Assembly: GCF_013267355.1 (NCBI RefSeq)
Contig: NZ_CP053985.1
Location: 6,324,001-6,388,000 of the forward strand
Length of the DNA: 64,000 nucleotides
Source: Achromobacter pestifer
GTDB taxonomy: Bacteria; Pseudomonadota; Gammaproteobacteria; Burkholderiales; Burkholderiaceae_B
Reading direction: 5' to 3'
Positions 44,413-53,122 of this stretch are shown here, one piece after another (position 1 is the stretch's first letter; every line of letters begins with the position of its first letter). The notes under the pieces are model-generated. The model ran no database searches and was not told the DNA's origin. It worked only from the letters and a program-made list of their open reading frames with translations. The position numbers and the translations under genes were made by a program.

Positions 44413-45585
44413 CTAGGCGGCGATCACGCCGCGCTGGCGCAAGCCTTGTATTTCTTCCTGACCAAAACCCGCCTGGGCCAGCACCTCCAGCGTATGCTCG
44501 CCAAACTCCGGCGGCGGCAGAAAACCGCTGCGATTGTCGCCGTCGAACCGGACGGCGCGGTTGGCCGCCGCCACTCGTCCCTGGCGCGGATGCAACAGCT
44601 CGTGGAACACCCCCAGATGACGTACCTGCGCGTCATTGGCCAGTTCATCGAGCAGGCGCTCGGGCGCGGCGGGAACGTCGTGCGCTTCCAGTACCGCCAT
44701 CCAGTCCGCGCGCGCGCGCCGCGCGAACACGCCGGCCAGTTCGCTGGCGATGACGTCGTATTGCGCTATCCGGCTGGCACGGTCCGGAAACCTGCTCAAT
44801 AGATCCGGACGCTCGATGGCGGCAACCAGCGCGCGCCAGAACTTCTCGGGGCTGGACAGATGCAGGCCGATGCGCAGGCCGTCGGCGCAGGTAAGGATGT
44901 ACGACTGCGACATGGACGCCCTGCTGTAAAAGCCTGGCCGCTCGCCCTTGGCCGACAATTGGCCCAGCGGTTCCGTCGAAAACGCAATCAGCGACTCCAG
45001 CATGGACACTTCCACCTTGCGTCCCACGCCGCTGCGGGCCCGTTCCAGCAGCGCCGCCAGTACGCCCAGAGCCGCGTACAACCCCGTCAGGGAGTCGGAT
45101 ATGGGCGGTCCCGGCACGCGCGGGTCGGCGCCTTGATGGAACATCGACAGCCAGCCTGACAATGCCTGTCCGACATTGTCGAATGCCGGACGGTGCGCAT
45201 ACGGACCGCTGGAGCCGAAGCCTGTGATCGAACAATAGACCAGTCCGGGATTGAGCTGGCGCAGGCTTTCGTAGTCCAGTCCCAGCTTGCTTTCGGCACC
45301 TGGCCGCATGTTCAACAGGATGACGTCCGCGTCGGCAATCAGCCTGCGCAGTACCGCCAGCCCTTCGGCGTCGCCGAACTCCAGCGCCAGGCTGCGCTTG
45401 TTGCGGTTATGCGATTGGAAGTGCGGGCCGTACAGCCCGCCCTCGAAGGCGCGGAACGGATCCATCGCGCCCGCGGCTTCCACCTTCACCACGTCGGCGC
45501 CCAATTCGCCCAGCAATTGGCCCGCCAGCGGCGCGGTGATGAAACGTCCCAGATCCAGAACGCGGACATGCTCGAGCAGCTTCAT
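44413..45585 (-). CDS. CaiB/BaiF family (class III) CoA-transferase
   Basis: 390 residues, usual length. RVLDLGRFITAPLAGQLLGELGADVVKVE is the family N-terminus, and NRNKRSLALEFGDAEG and NMRPGAESKLGLDYESL follow. The catalytic Asp is in PISDSLTGLYAALGVL. These enzymes move CoA between carboxylic acids. The start overlaps the stop of the citryl-CoA-lyase-like gene upstream by ATGA, strongly suggesting that the acyl-CoA it makes is cleaved by that lyase. Confidence 0.93.
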   Translation of the reverse strand: MKLLEHVRVLDLGRFITAPLAGQLLGELGADVVKVEAAGAMDPFRAFEGGLYGPHFQSHNRNKRSLALEFGDAEGLAVLRRLIADADVILLNMRPGAESKLGLDYESLRQLNPGLVYCSITGFGSSGPYAHRPAFDNVGQALSGWLSMFHQGADPRVPGPPISDSLTGLYAALGVLAALLERARSGVGRKVEVSMLESLIAFSTEPLGQLSAKGERPGFYSRASMSQSYILTCADGLRIGLHLSSPEKFWRALVAAIERPDLLSRFPDRASRIAQYDVIASELAGVFARRARADWMAVLEAHDVPAAPERLLDELANDAQVRHLGVFHELLHPRQGRVAAANRAVRFDGDNRSGFLPPPEFGEHTLEVLAQAGFGQEEIQGLRQRGVIAA

Positions 45586-46379
45586 GCTTCAGCCTCCCGC
45601 GCCGCCGCGTGCAGATGCGCCGACACCTCCGCATCCGTGCGCACCCACAGACGTTCGGCGATGGGGTTGCGCAATTCCTCCGCAATATGGCCGACCAACC
45701 CCACCGCGCGCCCGATCACGGCGATGCCGCGACACAGTTGCCAGGGTATGCCCAGTTCGCTCGCCAGGGCCGCCAGCGCCCCGGTCGCGTTCACCGGCAG
45801 CACGCCTGGCTTGTTCAACGCCCGTTCCGCCTCCGCCGACAAGGCCTGCATCAACGCCACGTATCGACCCTTGAATCCCGTGCGCTCGGCGACGGCGAAC
45901 AGCGCCGTCGCGCGCGGGTCCACTGGCTTATGCACCGGATGCCCCAGGCCCGGCACCAATTGCTTGGAGGCGCGATGCTCGACGACGATGGCGCGCGCGG
46001 CCGTCTCGATGTCCAGCGGTTCCGCGCTGCCCAGCGGCAAGGCCTGCTGCAGCAGCCGCGCCGCCCCCTCCGCCGTGCCCACGAACTTGGTCCCCATGCC
46101 GCAGAGACCGGCGGCGATGGCCGCCTGCATCGATTCGGGGGCGCCGAGATACGTCAGGCGCGCCACCATCGCCGTCGGCGTCATGCCGTGCTCCACCAGC
46201 ACCGCCAGCAGCGCATTGAACAGTGTCGACTCCTGCGGGTCGGGGGTACGGCCGGTAATCTCCAGGAAGGCGAAATCGCCAAGATTCAAATGACCAATGA
46301 TGTCGCGGTTGAGATCGTGGCCTCGCACCACGATCTTCGTGGCATTGCTCCAGCCCATGTCGGAAGTCAGGGTAGTCAT
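45582..46379 (-). CDS. Citryl-CoA lyase-like protein (citrate synthase superfamily, short form)
   Basis: 265 residues, much shorter than citrate synthase (about 430) and equivalent to its catalytic core. It has GMGTKFVGTAEGAARLL, then GLGHPVHKPVDPRA (about 144-156) with the CoA/substrate His residues. At the position where citrate synthase has its catalytic Asp (N-x-D), it reads NATG (197-200), so the Asp appears to be replaced. It is expected to split a citryl-CoA-type thioester into acetyl-CoA and a 2-oxo acid. It is coupled to the CaiB-type CoA-transferase by ATGA and preceded by a Bug gene. Confidence 0.82.
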   Translation of the reverse strand: MTTLTSDMGWSNATKIVVRGHDLNRDIIGHLNLGDFAFLEITGRTPDPQESTLFNALLAVLVEHGMTPTAMVARLTYLGAPESMQAAIAAGLCGMGTKFVGTAEGAARLLQQALPLGSAEPLDIETAARAIVVEHRASKQLVPGLGHPVHKPVDPRATALFAVAERTGFKGRYVALMQALSAEAERALNKPGVLPVNATGALAALASELGIPWQLCRGIAVIGRAVGLVGHIAEELRNPIAERLWVRTDAEVSAHLHAAAREAEA

Positions 46380-46417
46380 GGTTGTGCTCCGTGTCGTCTA
46401 TGTAGTCTGTGCCCGGC

Positions 46418-47395
46418 CTAATCCAGCTTGACGCCGGCGGTCTGCACGCGTTGCGCCGCAACGGCGCGATCCTTGGTCAAGAAACCGGCAAACGCTTCAG
46501 GCGTTTCGCTGACAGGCTCGAAGCCGATCGCCTTCAAGTTCTTGTCGATGAAATCAGCTGCCCCCACGATCTCGGCCACGTCGGCGGCGATCTTGCTGCG
46601 TATGGCCTGCGGCGTGCCCGCCGGAGCGGCCAGCGCGAAGTACACCGACGCATCGAATTCGGGATAGCCGGCCTGGGCGAAGGTCGGCACATCGGGGGCG
46701 ATCGCCACGCGATGGGGGCCGGCCAGCGCTATGGCCTTGAGTTTCCCCGTGGCGACATAGGGCATGGGGCCGCCGCTGATGGCGAACAACATGTCGACGC
46801 GTCCCGCCATGACGTCCTGCAGCGCCAGCGGCAGCCCCTTGTAAGGCACCTCGCTGGTCTGCACGCCGTAGAGCTTGTTGAACCACGCCGCCGCCAGGTG
46901 CAGCACCCCCCCTATGCCAGTAATGGCGAAGGTATGCTTGCCTGGGTTCGCCTTCAGATAGGCAATCGTCCCGGCCACGTCGTTGGCGGGAAAGTCCGGC
47001 CGCGTCACCAGCATCAGCTGCGCGGTGACGACGCGGCAGACCGGCGCCAGATCGGTTTCGGCCTTGTAAGGCAGCTTCGCGTACAGCTGTGGATTCAGGG
47101 AGAACGCGGCTTCGGAACCGAGCAGCAAGGTGTAGCCGTCGGGCGCGGACTTGGCCACCAGATCGGCGCCGATGATTTCATTGGCGCCGGGCCGGTTTTC
47201 CACGATGACCGGCTGGCCCCACTTTTCGCTCAGCTTCTGGCCAACCGCGCGCATCAGCGCATCGGCGGGCCCACCGGCGGAATACGGCACCACGACTTTC
47301 ACGGGCTTCTCCGGATACCCGGCCGCCTGCGCCCAGACCGGCGCCGTGGAACCGGCCAGGGCCAGTGCGGTCAATATTGCAGCGAATTTGCTCAT
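46418..47395 (-). CDS. Bug-family (TctC-like) periplasmic solute receptor
   Basis: 325 residues. The SD AAGGAGA precedes the ATG. Signal peptide about 1-24; the mature part is GYPEKPVKVVVPYSAGGPADALMRA with VIVENRPGANEIIGADLVA. It sits between the ADP-forming acyl-CoA synthetase gene (24 bases upstream) and the lyase/CoA-transferase pair, all on one strand. It shares GANEIIGA with the receptor at 43428 (GASEIIGT), hinting that the two take related ligands. Confidence 0.92.
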   Translation of the reverse strand: MSKFAAILTALALAGSTAPVWAQAAGYPEKPVKVVVPYSAGGPADALMRAVGQKLSEKWGQPVIVENRPGANEIIGADLVAKSAPDGYTLLLGSEAAFSLNPQLYAKLPYKAETDLAPVCRVVTAQLMLVTRPDFPANDVAGTIAYLKANPGKHTFAITGIGGVLHLAAAWFNKLYGVQTSEVPYKGLPLALQDVMAGRVDMLFAISGGPMPYVATGKLKAIALAGPHRVAIAPDVPTFAQAGYPEFDASVYFALAAPAGTPQAIRSKIAADVAEIVGAADFIDKNLKAIGFEPVSETPEAFAGFLTKDRAVAAQRVQTAGVKLD

Positions 47396-47419
47396 CGCAA
47401 TCTCCTTGTGCCTGTTGGC

Positions 47420-49456
47420 CTACGCCTGCAGATAGATCGCCGCATCCACTGCGGCGGCGCCATGTTTTCCGACCGTGACCGGGTTCAGTTCGATCTGCGC
47501 TACCGACGGCGCGGCTTGCAGCGCGGCATCCGCCAAGGCGCCCAGCAGTTGAACGGCCTGCTCGAAGCCGCTTGCGCCACGGTAGCCTTCCCGCAAGGCG
47601 CGCCCCACCAGCGTAGATGCCAACGCGTCGGTCAGTTCGTCGGCGCTGGCCGGCAAGGCCACGAAGCGCACGTCCTTCAACAGTTCCACCCACTGTCCGC
47701 CCGATCCCACCATCAGCACCAGGCCCAGCTGCGGATGCGCAAATGTGCCCGCGACCAGCTCGTGGCCCGGCAGGTAGCGCAGCGCCAGCACCTGGTCGCT
47801 CTGCCACTGCGCCACGCGCGCCAGCGCCTGGGCCAGTTCTTCGTCATTGCGGATGTTGAGGATGACGTTGTCCTGGTCGGAGATATGGGTCTCGGTCGAA
47901 TCCGCCTTGATCACCAGCGGGTAACCCAGTTCCCGCGCGGCAATGGCCAGGCCGTCGCGCGAGCAGGCGCGCATGGCAGGCACCGCCACGCCGCGCTGGC
48001 CCAGCCATTGCAGCGCAGCACCCTCGCTCATCGCTTGCGTGGCGTCGCCGGGCTTGCCCGCCGCGGGCGCGTCGCCGGCAGGCCGGCGGCCGGCGGCGCG
48101 GCGCAGGCGGTCCAGGCAGCCCGCCAGCAGCGTGGCCGAATGGAATACGGGAATGCCAGCCTCGCGCAATATTTCGCGCGACTGCGTTTCGTAGGAGCCG
48201 CCGCTCCACAGCACCGCCATGCCGCACCCAGTTCTCTCGCGCACGCCTGCCAGGATTCCGCAGACTTCCGTGTAATCGTCCAGCGTCGTCAGGATCGGCA
48301 CCACCGTGCGCACCGCGGGATCCGTCAGCAGGACGTTCAGCACATCGGCGTGCAAACCCGGGTTTTCGTAGCCCAGGGCGGTGATGTCGATCGGGTTGTG
48401 CACGGAAATGTAGTCGGGCAGCACCTCGGCCAGCCGGGCTTCGGTGGCCGGCGCCAACTCGGCGAAACGCAGGCCGTGCGCGTCGGCCTGATCCGCGAAC
48501 AAAGTGATGTTGCCGCCCGAGATGCACAGCGAAGCGATGCCCTGCGCATGCCCGGCGTCAAAGCCATGCCGCAGCAGTTCGCACAGGCCCAGGGCATCGT
48601 CGGCGTCGCTGGCGCACACGATGCCATGCTGCTCCGCCACGTCCCGCACCAGCCGGTAATCGCCCGCCAGCGATCCCGTGTGAGACAGCGCCATGCGCGT
48701 GCCTGTCTGGCCACGCCCCAGCTTCAGCAAAACCACCGGTTTGCGCAGGCCCAGCCTGCGCACCGCGTCTATGACCTCGCAGGCGGCCCGTTCGGCTTCG
48801 GTGACCGCAAGCACGACGTGCGTGGTTGGATCCTGGAACATGTATTCCAGCAGATCGCCGTATGAGACGCCGGCCGAGTTCCCGGTATTGACGATGTGGC
48901 TGAACCCCATGCCGGCGCGTTGCGCGAAATAGGCGATGGTGGCGTAGGCCAGGCCTCCGCTTTGCGACACCAGGGCCACGTCGCCCGCTCCCTGCGCGCG
49001 CTTGAGCACCGCCGAGGGCGCCGCCATCACCCGCGCCGCCAGGTTCGAGAACCCCATGCAATTGGGGCCGATGAAGGTCATGCCCCGGGCCAGGTCTTCC
49101 AGTGTTTGCTGGGCCTCATGGCCGCCCGCGCTGGCCTCGGCGTAGCCGGAGGTATAGATGCTGGCCCCAGGCACGCGCTTGGCCCGGCATTCTTCCAACA
49201 CCTGCGGCACGCGCTCCTTGCCGACCACGATCACGCAATGGTCGACCTCGCCCGGTATCTGCGCCACCGATGCGTAGCACGCCAGCCCCGCGACCTCCTG
49301 GTAGCGCGGATTGACCGGGTAGATGACGCCTTGGTAGCCCCCTTCGCGCAGGGCCGGAATCAACTGACCCGCCAACTTGTTGGGCGCCTGGGAGGCGCCA
49401 ACGATGGCAATGCTACGGGGGTTCAGCAACTTGTCGATGCGTTCTACGGCGTTCAT
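47420..49456 (-). CDS. ADP-forming acyl-CoA synthetase (acetate--CoA ligase family, fused alpha/beta)
   Basis: 678 residues. The order is a CoA-binding domain (about 1-100, PRSIAIVGASQAPNKLAGQL), a succinyl-CoA-ligase-like domain with the phospho-His loop LSHTGSLAGDYR, and a C-terminal ATP-grasp domain (about 460-678, PLVIKADSTETHISDQ). It makes an acyl-CoA from acid, ATP and CoA, or the reverse. It is the first gene of the minus-strand unit that holds two Bug genes, the lyase and the CoA-transferase, and is divergent from the GntR gene. Confidence 0.92.
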   Translation of the reverse strand: MNAVERIDKLLNPRSIAIVGASQAPNKLAGQLIPALREGGYQGVIYPVNPRYQEVAGLACYASVAQIPGEVDHCVIVVGKERVPQVLEECRAKRVPGASIYTSGYAEASAGGHEAQQTLEDLARGMTFIGPNCMGFSNLAARVMAAPSAVLKRAQGAGDVALVSQSGGLAYATIAYFAQRAGMGFSHIVNTGNSAGVSYGDLLEYMFQDPTTHVVLAVTEAERAACEVIDAVRRLGLRKPVVLLKLGRGQTGTRMALSHTGSLAGDYRLVRDVAEQHGIVCASDADDALGLCELLRHGFDAGHAQGIASLCISGGNITLFADQADAHGLRFAELAPATEARLAEVLPDYISVHNPIDITALGYENPGLHADVLNVLLTDPAVRTVVPILTTLDDYTEVCGILAGVRERTGCGMAVLWSGGSYETQSREILREAGIPVFHSATLLAGCLDRLRRAAGRRPAGDAPAAGKPGDATQAMSEGAALQWLGQRGVAVPAMRACSRDGLAIAARELGYPLVIKADSTETHISDQDNVILNIRNDEELAQALARVAQWQSDQVLALRYLPGHELVAGTFAHPQLGLVLMVGSGGQWVELLKDVRFVALPASADELTDALASTLVGRALREGYRGASGFEQAVQLLGALADAALQAAPSVAQIELNPVTVGKHGAAAVDAAIYLQA

Positions 49457-49496
49457 GTAACTGTGTCTCCTAGGTGGTATCGCCTACCGGCTCGTA

Positions 49497-49528
49497 ATTA
49501 TTGATCTACGTTTTTGTAGGACAATAAT
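49497..49528. promoter_or_regulatory. Imperfect palindrome with FadR/FCD-type core
   Basis: ATTATTG-N2-CTAC-N6-GTAG-N2-CAATAAT has eleven of 13 bases matching between arms. It contains TTGTAGGACAA (49514-49524), an exact fit to the TNGTNNNACNA consensus of FadR-subfamily GntR regulators. It lies in the gap between the acyl-CoA synthetase and the gntR gene. Confidence 0.6.
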
Positions 49529-49548
49529 GTACGGCCATGTGCCGTACA
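49528..49548. promoter_or_regulatory. Perfect palindrome upstream of gntR
   Basis: TGTACGGC-CATGT-GCCGTACA, perfect eight-base arms, 31 bases before the GntR start. It directly abuts the preceding palindrome. Two different dyads next to each other suggest two regulators (GntR at 49580 and LysR at 50257) or two operators. Confidence 0.6.
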
Positions 49549-49579
49549 ATCAGGGTAATCGCGTAGCAGATCGGACCCC

Positions 49580-50257
49580 ATGACTGACACCAACAAGCCC
49601 ACCGCCACCGCTGGAAGCACGCTCGAGTATGTCGTCGACACGCTGCGCCAAGGCATACTCAGCGGCCGGCTGGTGCCAGGCCAACGCCTGGTCGAAGCCG
49701 ACCTCACCCGCCAATTGGGCGTCAGCCGCGGCCCGGTGCGCGAGTCCTTCCGCCGGCTGTCGGCCGAAGGCCTGGTCGAGAGCATCCCCAACCAGACCAC
49801 CATGGTGCGCCGCTATTCCAAGGCGGAAATGCTGGAACTCTTCGAGATACGCGCCGAACTTGAAGCGCTCGCGGCCAGGCGCGCGGCGCAATGCATGCAG
49901 GATCCCGCCGCCAAGGCCAGCTTTCTGGCGGCCATCGGCCCCATCTGGGAGAGCCATCCCCTGGCCGCCACGCCCTACTTCGACGAAAACCGGCGCTTTC
50001 ACCAGGCCATCGCCGATCTGTCCGGCAACACCCAGTTGGCTGACCTGATAAAGAAGCTGCAATTGCCGCTGATCATGTTCCAGCTGGGCGGCGCCATCAG
50101 TCCCCAATCCATCCAGGCGTCGATCAATGAGCATCGCCGGATCGCGCAAGCCATCATCGACGGCGACGGCCGCAAGGCGGCTGCCGAGGTCAAGGCTCAC
50201 CTCAAGCGCGCCTGTGAAATGGTCGAGAGCATGCCTGCCTCGATCTTCCGTTCCTGA
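49580..50257 (+). CDS. GntR family (FCD/FadR subfamily) regulator
   Basis: 225 residues. The winged HTH lies at about 15-80 (TLRQGILSGRLVPGQRLVEADLTRQLGVSRGPVRESFRRL, shown by its signature) and the FCD domain follows with ENRRFHQAI and INEHRRIAQAI metal/ligand His residues. It is divergent from the acyl-CoA synthetase unit, with two palindromes between, and its stop overlaps the next ATG (TGATG). It likely represses the organic-acid operon. Confidence 0.91.
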   Translation: MTDTNKPTATAGSTLEYVVDTLRQGILSGRLVPGQRLVEADLTRQLGVSRGPVRESFRRLSAEGLVESIPNQTTMVRRYSKAEMLELFEIRAELEALAARRAAQCMQDPAAKASFLAAIGPIWESHPLAATPYFDENRRFHQAIADLSGNTQLADLIKKLQLPLIMFQLGGAISPQSIQASINEHRRIAQAIIDGDGRKAAAEVKAHLKRACEMVESMPASIFRS

Positions 50258-51204
50258 TGCCGGCCCCGGTCAGCGCCATGCCCACCGATCGCTCCGTTCC
50301 CCAGACGCCGAACATCAATTTGAAGCTGCTGCAGATCTTCGCGCTGGTCGGCGAAGTGGGCAGCTTCCGCGAAGCGGCCCGCCGCGCCAACCGTTCCCAA
50401 TCCGCCGTCAGCGCCCAGGTGCGCCAGCTGGAAACCCAGCTTGGCGTGGAACTGTTCCGCCGCACCACCCGCAACGTGCGTCTGACCCAGGAAGGCGAAC
50501 AGCTGCTGGCGCACGCGCGCCGCGCCGTCCAGGAGATCGACGAGGGGCTGCGGGGCCTGCGCGAATCCGTCGAGGTCAGGCGCGGCCGCGTCGCGCTGGC
50601 CTGCGCGCCTACCGTGGCGGGTTCGCAGCTGGCCGGCATACTTGCCGTCTTCGAGCGCGACCATCCCGGCGTGCATGTCCAGGTATTCGAGCAATCGGCG
50701 CAAGCCATGTTTGACAGCGTGCGCGGCGAATTGGTCGACTTCGCCGTCGGCCCGGTGACCGACAGCGCGGATTTCGACTTCCGCCACATTTGCGACGACC
50801 CGCTGTACGCGGTCACGCCTAAGCAGTTCAGTCTGCCCACGTCGGCAGCCACCATCTCGCTGCAAGCGGTGGCGCGCATGCCCTTGCTGCTGCTGGACCA
50901 TGCCACCGGCCTGCGCGCCATCATCGAGGACGCGCTGCGCACGGCCGGGCTGCAGTGGCAATGCCGCTACCAGTTCACCCAGGTCCAGACCCTGATAGAA
51001 ATGGCGCGCGCCGGCCTGGGCTGCGCCATCCTGCCGAAGATCGCGCTGCCGGATACGCGTGCCGCGGGCCTGACGGCGCTGCGCATCGCGCGTCCATCGC
51101 TGACCCGCCAACTGGCCATCTGCACCCTGCGCGGCAGCGAACTGTCGCCAGCGGCCGCGCGGCTGGCCGATCTGGCCCAACGCATGATCGCCGGGGCGGC
51201 CTGA
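50257..51204 (+). CDS. LysR family transcriptional regulator
   Basis: 315 residues. The HTH begins at about residue 20 (NINLKLLQIFALVGEVGSFREAARRANRSQSAVSAQV region) after a short extension; the ATG at 50257 overlaps the GntR stop. An internal ATG (residue 8) is also possible. Co-transcription of a GntR and a LysR gene is uncommon and suggests layered control of the flanking CoA-acid genes. It is convergent with the CitE-like gene, four bases apart. Confidence 0.88.
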   Translation: MPAPVSAMPTDRSVPQTPNINLKLLQIFALVGEVGSFREAARRANRSQSAVSAQVRQLETQLGVELFRRTTRNVRLTQEGEQLLAHARRAVQEIDEGLRGLRESVEVRRGRVALACAPTVAGSQLAGILAVFERDHPGVHVQVFEQSAQAMFDSVRGELVDFAVGPVTDSADFDFRHICDDPLYAVTPKQFSLPTSAATISLQAVARMPLLLLDHATGLRAIIEDALRTAGLQWQCRYQFTQVQTLIEMARAGLGCAILPKIALPDTRAAGLTALRIARPSLTRQLAICTLRGSELSPAAARLADLAQRMIAGAA

Positions 51205-51208
51205 CGCC

Positions 51209-52084
51209 CTAGGCCGCGATCGCCCGCGCCAGCGCCAGCACGCGGTGCGCTTCGTCCACATGCAGGGCCTCGATCAGCCTGCCATCGACCACGGCGACGC
51301 CGCTGCCGCGCGCCTGGGCCTCGCCCCAAGCCGCGATTACCGCCTGTGCCCGTTCGATCTCGCCATCCGACATGCCGAAAGCGGCATTGGCCGCCTCGAT
51401 CTGACGCGGATGGATCAGCGTCTTGCCGTCGAATCCCAGATCGCGGCCCTGGCGGCACGCCGCCTGCAGGCCTGCGGCATCGTCCAGGTCCAGATGCACG
51501 CCGTCCAGCGCCAGCAGCCCATGCGCCCGCGCCGCCAGCACCGTCAAAGACAAAGCGACCGACACTTCCGTGCGCGCCGGCGTATGCCGGGCGTGCAAGT
51601 CCTTGACCAGGTCCGAGGTGCCCGCCACCAGCGCACGCAAGGGCGGCCCGGCCGCGGCGATGGCAGCCAGGTTCAGGATCGCTGGCGGCGTCTCCACCAT
51701 GGCCCACAGCGGCAGGTCCGAGGCGCCCCACTGGCCAGCCAGCTTCGACACGTCGGCCAACTGTTGCGCCCGTTCCACCTTGGGTACCAGCAAGGCGTCG
51801 GGCCGCAGCGGCGCCAGCGCCTGCACGTCGGCCTGGCCCCAGGGCGAGTCCAGCGCATTGATCCGCACCACCACGCCACGGCGGCCGAAGCCGCCCTGCC
51901 GCAGCGCCTGCGCCACCAATCCGCGCGCCTCATCCTTGGCGGAAACCGCAACGGCATCCTCCAGGTCCAGGATCAACGCGTCCACGTCCAATTCCCTGGC
52001 GCGCGCCAGCGCGCGCGGATTGGCGCCCGGCATGTACAGCACCGAGCGGAAAGGACGCTCGACCCGCTCGTGCGCCGCGCTCAT
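51209..52084 (-). CDS. CitE-like (HpcH/HpaI aldolase family) acyl-CoA lyase
   Basis: 291 residues. RSVLYMPGANPRALARARE is the CitE start. LILDLEDAV gives the Mg-binding acidic residues, VVRINALDSPWG the CoA-binding Arg, and LLVPKVE and ALVAGTSDL follow. Members cleave citryl-, malyl- or citramalyl-CoA. No CitD or CitF genes are present, so it is not a classic citrate lyase. Its ATG overlaps the stop of a second CitE-like gene (ATGA). Confidence 0.88.
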   Translation of the reverse strand: MSAAHERVERPFRSVLYMPGANPRALARARELDVDALILDLEDAVAVSAKDEARGLVAQALRQGGFGRRGVVVRINALDSPWGQADVQALAPLRPDALLVPKVERAQQLADVSKLAGQWGASDLPLWAMVETPPAILNLAAIAAAGPPLRALVAGTSDLVKDLHARHTPARTEVSVALSLTVLAARAHGLLALDGVHLDLDDAAGLQAACRQGRDLGFDGKTLIHPRQIEAANAAFGMSDGEIERAQAVIAAWGEAQARGSGVAVVDGRLIEALHVDEAHRVLALARAIAA

Positions 52085-53094
52085 TTCCTCCCTCCGAGCC
52101 CAGGCGCCCCGCCCTCCGCGGCCTGCGGGCCGCCGGGCTTGGGCGCCAACCGCAGCATGTTCTCGGCCATCTTGATGCTGGCGATGTCTATGAGGCGGCC
52201 GTCCAGGCTGGCGGCGCCGCGGCCTTCCGCCTGCGCCTGCTCCATGGCGGCCAGGATCCTGCGCGCCTGGGCCAGCTCGGCCTCGGTTGGCGTGAACGCT
52301 TCGTTGGCCAGCGCGATCTGCGACGGATGGATGGCCCACTTGCCTTCGTAGCCCAGCGCCGCCGCCCGGCGCGCCGCCGCGGCATAGCCCTGGGCGTCGG
52401 AGTAATCGCCGAAAGGACCGTCTATCGGCCGCAGGCCATGGGCGCGGCAGGCCACCAGCACGCGGGATTGCGCGTAATGCCAGAGGTCCGCGGGATGAAA
52501 GGCGCGCGTCTGCGCCTCGCCCTCCGACAGGACGCCATAATCCGGATGGCCGCCGCCGATGATCGTGGACCGGGCCCGCACCGAGGCTGCGTAGTCGCCC
52601 ACGCCGAACGACAGGGCCTCGATGCGGCGCGAGCTCTGCGCGATCTGGTCCACGTTGGCCAGCCCCAGCGCGGTCTCTATCAGCACATCGAACGCGATGC
52701 GCCTGCCCCGCGGATGCGCCAGCTCGATCTGGCTGACCAGCATGTCCAGCGCATACACGTCAGCGGCCACGCCCGCCTTGGGAATCAGCAGCATGTCCAG
52801 GCGCGGGCAGGCCTCCACGATATCGACCACGTCGCGGTACATGTATTCGGTATCCAGGCCATTGATGCGCACCTGCATCGTCTTGTCGCCCCAGTCGATC
52901 TCGTTGAGGGCGGCAATGACGTTGCGGCGTGCGGCCGCCTTTTCGCTGGGCGCGACCGCGTCCTCACAGTCCAGGAAGATCACGTCCGCTTGCGAACGGG
53001 CCGCCTTCTCGAACAGGGCGGTGTTGGATGCCGGCACGGCCAGCTGCGACCGTTGCAGGCGCGCCGTGGCCGGCGCAATCAGGGTTGCACTCAT
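52081..53094 (-). CDS. Malyl-CoA lyase-like (HpcH/HpaI family) protein
   Basis: 337 residues from the ATG at 53094, which follows AAGGAGA. RSQLAVPASNTALFEKAARSQADVIFLDCEDAV, VRINGLDTEY and MLLIPKAG are hallmarks of the longer L-malyl/beta-methylmalyl-CoA lyase branch. It may form a hetero-complex with, or act next to, the CitE-like partner encoded directly downstream. A CaiB-type CoA-transferase gene lies 28 bases upstream, so a CoA ester of a hydroxy-diacid is the likely substrate. Residues beyond about 320 are Gly/Pro rich. Confidence 0.88.
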   Translation of the reverse strand: MSATLIAPATARLQRSQLAVPASNTALFEKAARSQADVIFLDCEDAVAPSEKAAARRNVIAALNEIDWGDKTMQVRINGLDTEYMYRDVVDIVEACPRLDMLLIPKAGVAADVYALDMLVSQIELAHPRGRRIAFDVLIETALGLANVDQIAQSSRRIEALSFGVGDYAASVRARSTIIGGGHPDYGVLSEGEAQTRAFHPADLWHYAQSRVLVACRAHGLRPIDGPFGDYSDAQGYAAAARRAAALGYEGKWAIHPSQIALANEAFTPTEAELAQARRILAAMEQAQAEGRGAASLDGRLIDIASIKMAENMLRLAPKPGGPQAAEGGAPGLGGRK

Positions 53095-53122
53095 GCATGT
53101 CTCCTTTTGGTATGGGCAGGCT

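Noticed and set aside
45582..46379. Reading the lyase-like gene as a truncated citrate synthase pseudogene
   Set aside because: The frame is intact, coupled to the next gene, and short citryl-CoA-lyase-like proteins of this size are known; truncation is not needed to explain it.
46409..48865. 818-codon open frame on the plus strand
   Set aside because: It spans several well-supported minus-strand genes (Bug, acyl-CoA synthetase) and shows no domain pattern.
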